Source of the DNA: Rheinheimera texasensis DSM 17496
Lineage (GTDB): Bacteria; Pseudomonadota; Gammaproteobacteria; Enterobacterales; Alteromonadaceae
Length of the DNA stretch: 64,000 nucleotides
Direction of reading: 5' to 3'
NCBI RefSeq assembly: GCF_000711985.1
Contig: NZ_KL544005.1
Span: 943,970-1,007,969, forward strand
The stretch's first letter is position 1. Each line of letters begins with the position of its first letter. The position numbers and the translations under genes are program-made. Of this stretch, positions 59,844-64,000 are shown in pieces. The notes beneath the pieces were generated by a model. It did not search any database. It was not told the origin of the DNA and saw only the letters and a program-made list of their open reading frames with translations.

Positions 59844-60761
59844 TCAGTTCAGACAGCATTTTTTGTATTTTTTACCGCTGCCACAAGGGCAGGCATCGTT
59901 GCGACCGGCCAACACTTTTGTGCCAGCTGCTGTTTCAGCGCTGTTGGTGCTGAGTGGGATCTCAGGCTCAGCTGCCGCCGCGGTGCTGTCTGGCTGAAAC
60001 GCCAGCCAATGCTGCAATGACATCACGTCAAAGCTTGGGCGCACCAGGCCAGATGCCAGCGGTTTTTCACTGTTGGTCAGCTGCCAGCGGCTGATTTCCC
60101 GGGTACTAATCACTTTTGTATCAATTCTGTTCTGCCGCAGCAGCAGCTCAAAAGCCGGTTTGAGTTGTTGCAGGCCAAAACTGATACACCAGATCGCCAG
60201 TTCGCCCAGCACAAATTTCTGGCCGTGGCGGGAGGCGACATCAATCACTTGCTGTAATAGCGGAATAAGTGCTGCGGAGTCGGGCGTCTGGCCTTGTTGC
60301 TCTGCCAGTTCCAGCTGGGCAAATAACGCCGCGAGCGCAGCCGCTTTGACATAAATGCCGGCTTTTTCACTGAGCAGCAGTTGCTGCAACGGCAAAGACT
60401 GGCCGGCTGACAGCACAAACAACATAGTCGGCAGATCTTCGGTCATGGCATCGCCGAGGGTGTATTCCAGGTCTGATCCCAGGCCGTCTGTGGTGTCCAC
60501 CCACTGCATAAAAGCCGGCGCCTTTGACAAATCTGCCATATCAGCCAATAGCATCACGCCGTAAAACAGCAGCTGATATTCGTCATCAGTTAACTCTTCG
60601 TCTGCCTGCATCCGCTGCATCAACGCGGCGATATGTGGCCAGAACTCCGCCCACCGACTTTTGGCGGCCAGTAAAGCCTCCGCCGGGAACAACAACTGTT
60701 CAGAATCTGCCGCTACCTGCTGTTCGGTACTTAAGCGCAATAAAATTTCGTCTAACGTCAT
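59844..60761 (-). CDS. DUF1186-like protein with C-terminal SEC-C zinc motif
   Basis: A 305-residue helical-repeat protein: MTLDEILLRLSTEQQ start, DLEYTLGDAMTEDLPTMLFV, EKAGIYVKAAALAALFAQLE, as in DUF1186. It ends in a SEC-C motif (GRNDACPCGSGKKYKKCCLN) with four Cys for zinc, as at the end of SecA and many accessory proteins. Start at 60761 instead of 60800 because the family begins at MTLDEIL. Stand-alone gene. Function unknown. Confidence 0.85.
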   Translation of the reverse strand: MTLDEILLRLSTEQQVAADSEQLLFPAEALLAAKSRWAEFWPHIAALMQRMQADEELTDDEYQLLFYGVMLLADMADLSKAPAFMQWVDTTDGLGSDLEYTLGDAMTEDLPTMLFVLSAGQSLPLQQLLLSEKAGIYVKAAALAALFAQLELAEQQGQTPDSAALIPLLQQVIDVASRHGQKFVLGELAIWCISFGLQQLKPAFELLLRQNRIDTKVISTREISRWQLTNSEKPLASGLVRPSFDVMSLQHWLAFQPDSTAAAAEPEIPLSTNSAETAAGTKVLAGRNDACPCGSGKKYKKCCLN

Positions 60762-60905
60762 AGATACAGTCACCACACAGCTCCTGAAGCGGGTATTCAA
60801 TGGCCGGCAGTCTAACAGTTGCCACTTGGGCCGTCACTTTGCCGCGGCACTGTGACACAAACTGTGGCACAGACCGCGGCAGGCAAACTGGTAGTGGAAC
60901 CAAGA

Positions 60906-62054
60906 CTATTTCAGGTTTTCCAGCACCTTGTGCGCCAATTCGACACGCAGAGCATTTGGATAACGCTTGTTGGAAAGCAGCACAATGCCCACCTGACGCG
61001 ACGGGACAAAGGCAGCGTAAGCGCCAAAACCGCCGGTAGCACCGGTTTTATGTACCCAGCTGTTGGCCACTGCAGGCGCTGGTGGCGCCAACACAGTGGC
61101 TGCAGTGCCGGCGACAAATTCAGGCGCTGTCATTGCCGTTAATGCCGCAACAGTCACCGGATAATCCAGCATTTCCCAACCCAGGCCCTGATACATATCT
61201 TTGGATTTGGCATAACGTTGCTGCGACTTCGCGATACCGGCGCGCAGTAATGGGTCTGTCACTTGTTCCGGCCGCAGGTTGGCGTTCAGCCAAGTGGCTA
61301 AGTCGCGCACGCTGGCTTTAGCGCCGCCCGCTTCGTCCAGTAGTACGCCAGTGCCAATATGCACCGGCTTGCCTTCGTTATAACCCCAGGCGTATTGGGC
61401 CTGTGCAGCCTTAGGCACCTGCAGATAAGTGTTTGGCATCTTCAGCGTTGCTGTAAGCTTCTGAAAAACTTCGCCGTAGCTGTTGCCGCCGGCCGCCACT
61501 GCCAGATGCGCAAATAAACCGATGCTGCTGTTGGCATAAACCCGCTGCGTGCCCGGCGCATACTGCGGCTGCCACTGCTGAAGATAACTCAGCAGGCTGG
61601 CTTTATCGGTGACGTTCTCCGGCATAAACAGCGGCAGACCACCGGCGGTGTAAGTCGCCAGATGTTGCATGTTAATTGCCTGCCATTGTTTACCGGTTAA
61701 AGCCGGCCAGTGTTTGGCAACAGGGTCAGTCAGCTTAATGTCGCCGCGTTCCAGCGCCATGGCGCCAATCACGCCGGCAAAAGTTTTGCTGATGGAACCC
61801 AGTTCAAACAGCGTATCCGGTGTCACGGCTGTTTTTGCCGCCACATCGGCCTGACCAAAGCTATAAAAAAATGTTTTGCCCTGCCACAGTACAGCCACCG
61901 CCATACCGGGAATTTGCTGTTGCTGCATCAGGGATGACACTTGCTGACTGACAGCGGTTTTCAGTGCGGCTTCGTTTTCAATAGTTTGTGCCAGAGCCGG
62001 GCCGGCCCAACAGAGTGCACAGGTCAGCGCCAACAGAGTTTTATTGCAATGCAT
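60906..62054 (-). CDS. ampC: Class C (AmpC-type) beta-lactamase
   Basis: A 382-residue exported serine beta-lactamase. The signal peptide is MHCNKTLLALTCALCWAGPA, cut after LAQ. Active-site motifs: Ser87-x-x-Lys90 (LGSISKTFAGV), Tyr173-Ala-Asn175 (RVYANSSIG) and Lys336-Thr-Gly (VHKTGATGGFGAY), with the usual C-terminal LLSNKRYPNALRVELAHKVL. These match AmpC and not simple esterases. AAGGA precedes the ATG. Divergent from an AmpR-like gene with 142 bases between, the classic inducible arrangement. Confidence 0.94.
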   Translation of the reverse strand: MHCNKTLLALTCALCWAGPALAQTIENEAALKTAVSQQVSSLMQQQQIPGMAVAVLWQGKTFFYSFGQADVAAKTAVTPDTLFELGSISKTFAGVIGAMALERGDIKLTDPVAKHWPALTGKQWQAINMQHLATYTAGGLPLFMPENVTDKASLLSYLQQWQPQYAPGTQRVYANSSIGLFAHLAVAAGGNSYGEVFQKLTATLKMPNTYLQVPKAAQAQYAWGYNEGKPVHIGTGVLLDEAGGAKASVRDLATWLNANLRPEQVTDPLLRAGIAKSQQRYAKSKDMYQGLGWEMLDYPVTVAALTAMTAPEFVAGTAATVLAPPAPAVANSWVHKTGATGGFGAYAAFVPSRQVGIVLLSNKRYPNALRVELAHKVLENLK

Positions 62055-62196
62055 ATAATTTCCTTTGCGGTTAAATTGGTTGAAATGAAGTGCCGGGCCC
62101 GCACTATCGATAGCTTGCGCCAGTTGACTTCGCCGGACAAACGGTTAATTTGCATATCAGCTGTTAGAAAAACTTACAGAAAGGCGCAACAAGCCG

Positions 62197-63159
62197 ATGA
62201 CCCGTCGTTATATCCCACTGAAATCACTGCGCGCTTTTGAAGCCGCCGCCCGGCATTTAAGTTTTACCCATGCGGCTATCGAGCTGAATGTCACGCATTC
62301 GGCGGTGAGCCAACAAGTAAAACTGCTGGAAGATCAACTCAATTGCCCGCTGTTTTTGCGTATCCCGCGCGGCTTAGCGCTGACGCCGGAAGGGGAAACG
62401 CTGCTGCCGGTGCTGAATGAATCTTTTGACCGCATCGCCCAGCTGTTAGATTATTTTGCTGGCCGAAAAGTACAGGAAAAGCTGAAAATCGGTGTAGTTG
62501 GCACTTTTGCCATTGGCTTTTTGCTGCCGCGCCTCAGTGCTTTTTATCAGAAATTCCCGCATATCGAACTGCAAATCTCCACCAATAACAACCGCGTTGA
62601 TATCGCCGCCGAAGGTTTGGATTTTGCCATCCGCTTTGGCGACGGCGCCTGGCACGGCACTGCCGCACAGTATCTGTGCGACAGCCCGCTGACACCGCTC
62701 TGTACACCCGATATTGCTGCCCGGCTGCGACAACCCGCGGATCTTTTAAACTACACATTGCTGCGCTCGTACCGGCGCGACGAATGGGCCGGCTGGCTGC
62801 AACAAGCCGGCGGCCCGCAATTGCCACCGACCCATCCGGTCATCGTGTTTGATTCCAGTGTCACTATGCTGGAAGCGGCAAAAACAAGTCTCGGTATTGC
62901 GATAGCGCCGGCGCGTATGTTCAGCCATTTGCTGCAAACAGGCGCTATCGTGCGGCCATTTCCGCAGGAAATCAGCTTCGGCAGTTATTGGTTAACCCGA
63001 CTACAATCCAAAGCAGAAACCAACGCCATGCGCGAATTTGCCCAGTGGCTGAGTGCGGAGCTGGCAAGCAATACAGAGTCGCCACCTGCAATTGCGCTAC
63101 TCAAGTCTGCAAAGGAAGACAAGCACAACGCCCTTCATCTACCGCTGGAGAGCAAATGA
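62197..63159 (+). CDS. ampR: AmpR-like LysR regulator of ampC
   Basis: A 320-residue LysR protein with AmpR character: MTRRYIPLKSLRAFEAAARH, FTHAAIELNVTHSAVSQQVK, LEDQLNCPLFLRIPRGLALT, PEGETLLPVLNESFDRIAQL in the N-terminal half, and VGTFAIGFLLPRLSAFYQKF, LDFAIRFGDGAWHG, VTMLEAAKTSLGIAIAPARM in the effector domain. AmpR responds to cell-wall peptides and to UDP-MurNAc-pentapeptide. It lies divergent from ampC. The C-terminus is longer than usual by about 25 residues. Its stop overlaps the methyltransferase start by four bases. Confidence 0.92.
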   Translation: MTRRYIPLKSLRAFEAAARHLSFTHAAIELNVTHSAVSQQVKLLEDQLNCPLFLRIPRGLALTPEGETLLPVLNESFDRIAQLLDYFAGRKVQEKLKIGVVGTFAIGFLLPRLSAFYQKFPHIELQISTNNNRVDIAAEGLDFAIRFGDGAWHGTAAQYLCDSPLTPLCTPDIAARLRQPADLLNYTLLRSYRRDEWAGWLQQAGGPQLPPTHPVIVFDSSVTMLEAAKTSLGIAIAPARMFSHLLQTGAIVRPFPQEISFGSYWLTRLQSKAETNAMREFAQWLSAELASNTESPPAIALLKSAKEDKHNALHLPLESK

Positions 63160-63749
63160 ACAATCCAACCACAGACCCCGCCAACGGTTACGAAACTCAC
63201 GCGGCAGAGTTTCGCCACTGGCGCGAACAATCCAACATTGGTGTGGAGACTGTGTTGCAGTGGGCGCAAGGTTTGCCACCGGGCGCTGCGGTGCTGGACC
63301 TTGGCTGTGGCAGCGGGCTGCCGCTGGGGAAAGTGCTGGCAGAACGTGGTTTTAGCCTGTATGGCATTGATGCTTCACCCACTTTAGCAGTGGCGTATCA
63401 GCAACTGTTGCCGCAGGCACAGGTGGTTTGTGAAAAGTTGGAAGACTCGGATTTTTTTCAGCGTCAGTACGCCGGTGTGCTTTGTGTCGGGGTGTTGTTT
63501 TTATTGCCAGAGGCGGCGCAGCGTCAGCTGTTCGCTAAAGTCGCGGCTGCTTTATTACCGGGTGGGTTGTGGTTGTTCAGTGCGCCAGCGCAGGCTTGTC
63601 GTTGGGTGGATGTCTTGACTGGTCTGGAGTCGGTGTCACTCGGCGCTGCGGCTTATCAGCAGCTGCTGGAACAGGCCGGCTTACAGCTGCAGGCACAGTA
63701 TCAGGACGAAGGCGGCAATTTTTATTTCGCCGCCCGAAAACCAGTCTAA
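63156..63749 (+). CDS. Class I SAM-dependent methyltransferase
   Basis: A 197-residue methyltransferase: motif I AAVLDLGCGSGLPLGKVLAE, then LYGIDASPTLAVAYQQLLPQ, CVGVLFLLPEAAQRQLFAKV and LLPGGLWLFSAPAQ. The ATG at 63156 is in an ATGA overlap with ampR and has GGAG seven bases upstream, so it is translationally coupled to ampR. An in-frame start upstream at 62988 lies inside ampR and is not used. Why a methyltransferase is tied to AmpR is unclear. Confidence 0.88.
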   Translation: MNNPTTDPANGYETHAAEFRHWREQSNIGVETVLQWAQGLPPGAAVLDLGCGSGLPLGKVLAERGFSLYGIDASPTLAVAYQQLLPQAQVVCEKLEDSDFFQRQYAGVLCVGVLFLLPEAAQRQLFAKVAAALLPGGLWLFSAPAQACRWVDVLTGLESVSLGAAAYQQLLEQAGLQLQAQYQDEGGNFYFAARKPV

Positions 63750-63752
63750 CGA

Positions 63753-64000
63753 TTAGCCGAAGTGGTTAAAACACACTTTGTTGCCATCCAAATCGCGGAT
63801 ATAAGCGCCGTAAAACACGCCCGGAATACGCTGGCCCGGTGCGCCGTCACAGCTGGCACCCAGCGCCAGCGCCTTGTGATACAGCTGGTCGACTAACTCT
63901 TTGGAACCCGGCGCTATCGCCAGCATCACGCCGTTGCCCGGATGCGGGTCTTCTTTATTAAAAGGCACACAGACCGCCAGCATCGGCTCTTTATTGTTTT
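63753..64000 (-). CDS. VOC/glyoxalase-family protein, truncated by the window edge
   Basis: The C-terminal 82 or so residues of a small vicinal-oxygen-chelate protein. The frame is open to the last base of the window, so the start is outside. Visible parts are MLAVCVPFNKEDPHPGNGVM, LVDQLYHKALALGASCDGAP and the C-terminal VFYGAYIRDLDGNKVCFNHF, a typical glyoxalase/dioxygenase second-half motif. It ends 3 bases from the convergent methyltransferase. Substrate unknown. Confidence 0.82.
   Translation of the reverse strand, partial: NNKEPMLAVCVPFNKEDPHPGNGVMLAIAPGSKELVDQLYHKALALGASCDGAPGQRIPGVFYGAYIRDLDGNKVCFNHFG

Overview
The window looks like chromosome from a gammaproteobacterium of the Alteromonadales/Chromatiaceae type (Rheinheimera or Alishewanella would fit). 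The reasons are the two large TonB-dependent receptors of the Xanthomonas/Caulobacter-type family, a LacI-controlled uronate regulon, an ampC/ampR pair, a PEP-CTERM protein, and proteins rich in Gln and Ala. Genus is an inference. No rRNA, tRNA, CRISPR array, IS element or phage was seen.

Layout. 0-10 kb: a LysR regulator, a secreted helical-repeat protein with a NarL/DesK-type two-component pair, two paralogous periplasmic binding-protein-like genes flanking a cytochrome c fusion and a secreted methyltransferase, an orphan TorT-like protein and a secreted alpha/beta hydrolase. 10-12 kb: a membrane-anchored LytTR regulator. 11.8-44.1 kb: a pectin utilisation locus. 26-30 kb inside it: a non-pectin insert (LysR, small membrane proteins, cupin, lipoprotein, methyltransferase). 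44.3-50.1 kb: PEP-CTERM protein, FosA-like enzyme, YCII protein, amidohydrolase and a LytS/LytR-type sensor-regulator pair. 50.5-52.8 kb: four small promoter-poor genes, all on the minus strand and each followed by an attC-like recombination site, that is, an integron cassette array with no integrase in the window. 53-64 kb: PaiB-like protein, GST, DUF4386 protein, lipocalin, NYN protein, acyltransferase, GntR-ABC transporter operon, SEC-C protein, AmpC/AmpR, methyltransferase and a truncated VOC protein at the edge.

How the pectin genes fit together. Pectin is trimmed by a pectin methylesterase (CE8), a rhamnogalacturonan acetylesterase, a PL10 pectate lyase, a GH28 polygalacturonase and a DUF4861-GH105 lipoprotein. 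Oligomers probably cross the outer membrane through two TonB receptors and uronates cross the inner membrane through a TRAP transporter. KduI and KduD turn unsaturated uronate into 2-keto-3-deoxygluconate (KDG). Saturated galacturonate goes through UxaC, a polyol-type uronate reductase and UxaA to the same KDG. KdgK and Eda yield pyruvate and glyceraldehyde-3-phosphate, and a GapN-like dehydrogenase handles the latter. Four promoters carry copies of a TGCCACCG-containing operator. Two of these are paired modules with an identical 33-bp register, probably bound by the LacI regulator encoded at about 31 kb.

Most interesting points: the integrase-less cassette array with a HEPN-motif protein, an orphan BrnT-like protein whose C-terminus is encoded by its own attC site, a DUF3806 protein and an HNH protein; the paired operators; a UxuB-type reductase sitting with UxaA instead of UxuA; and a LacI gene with no ordinary start codon where its DNA-binding domain should begin.
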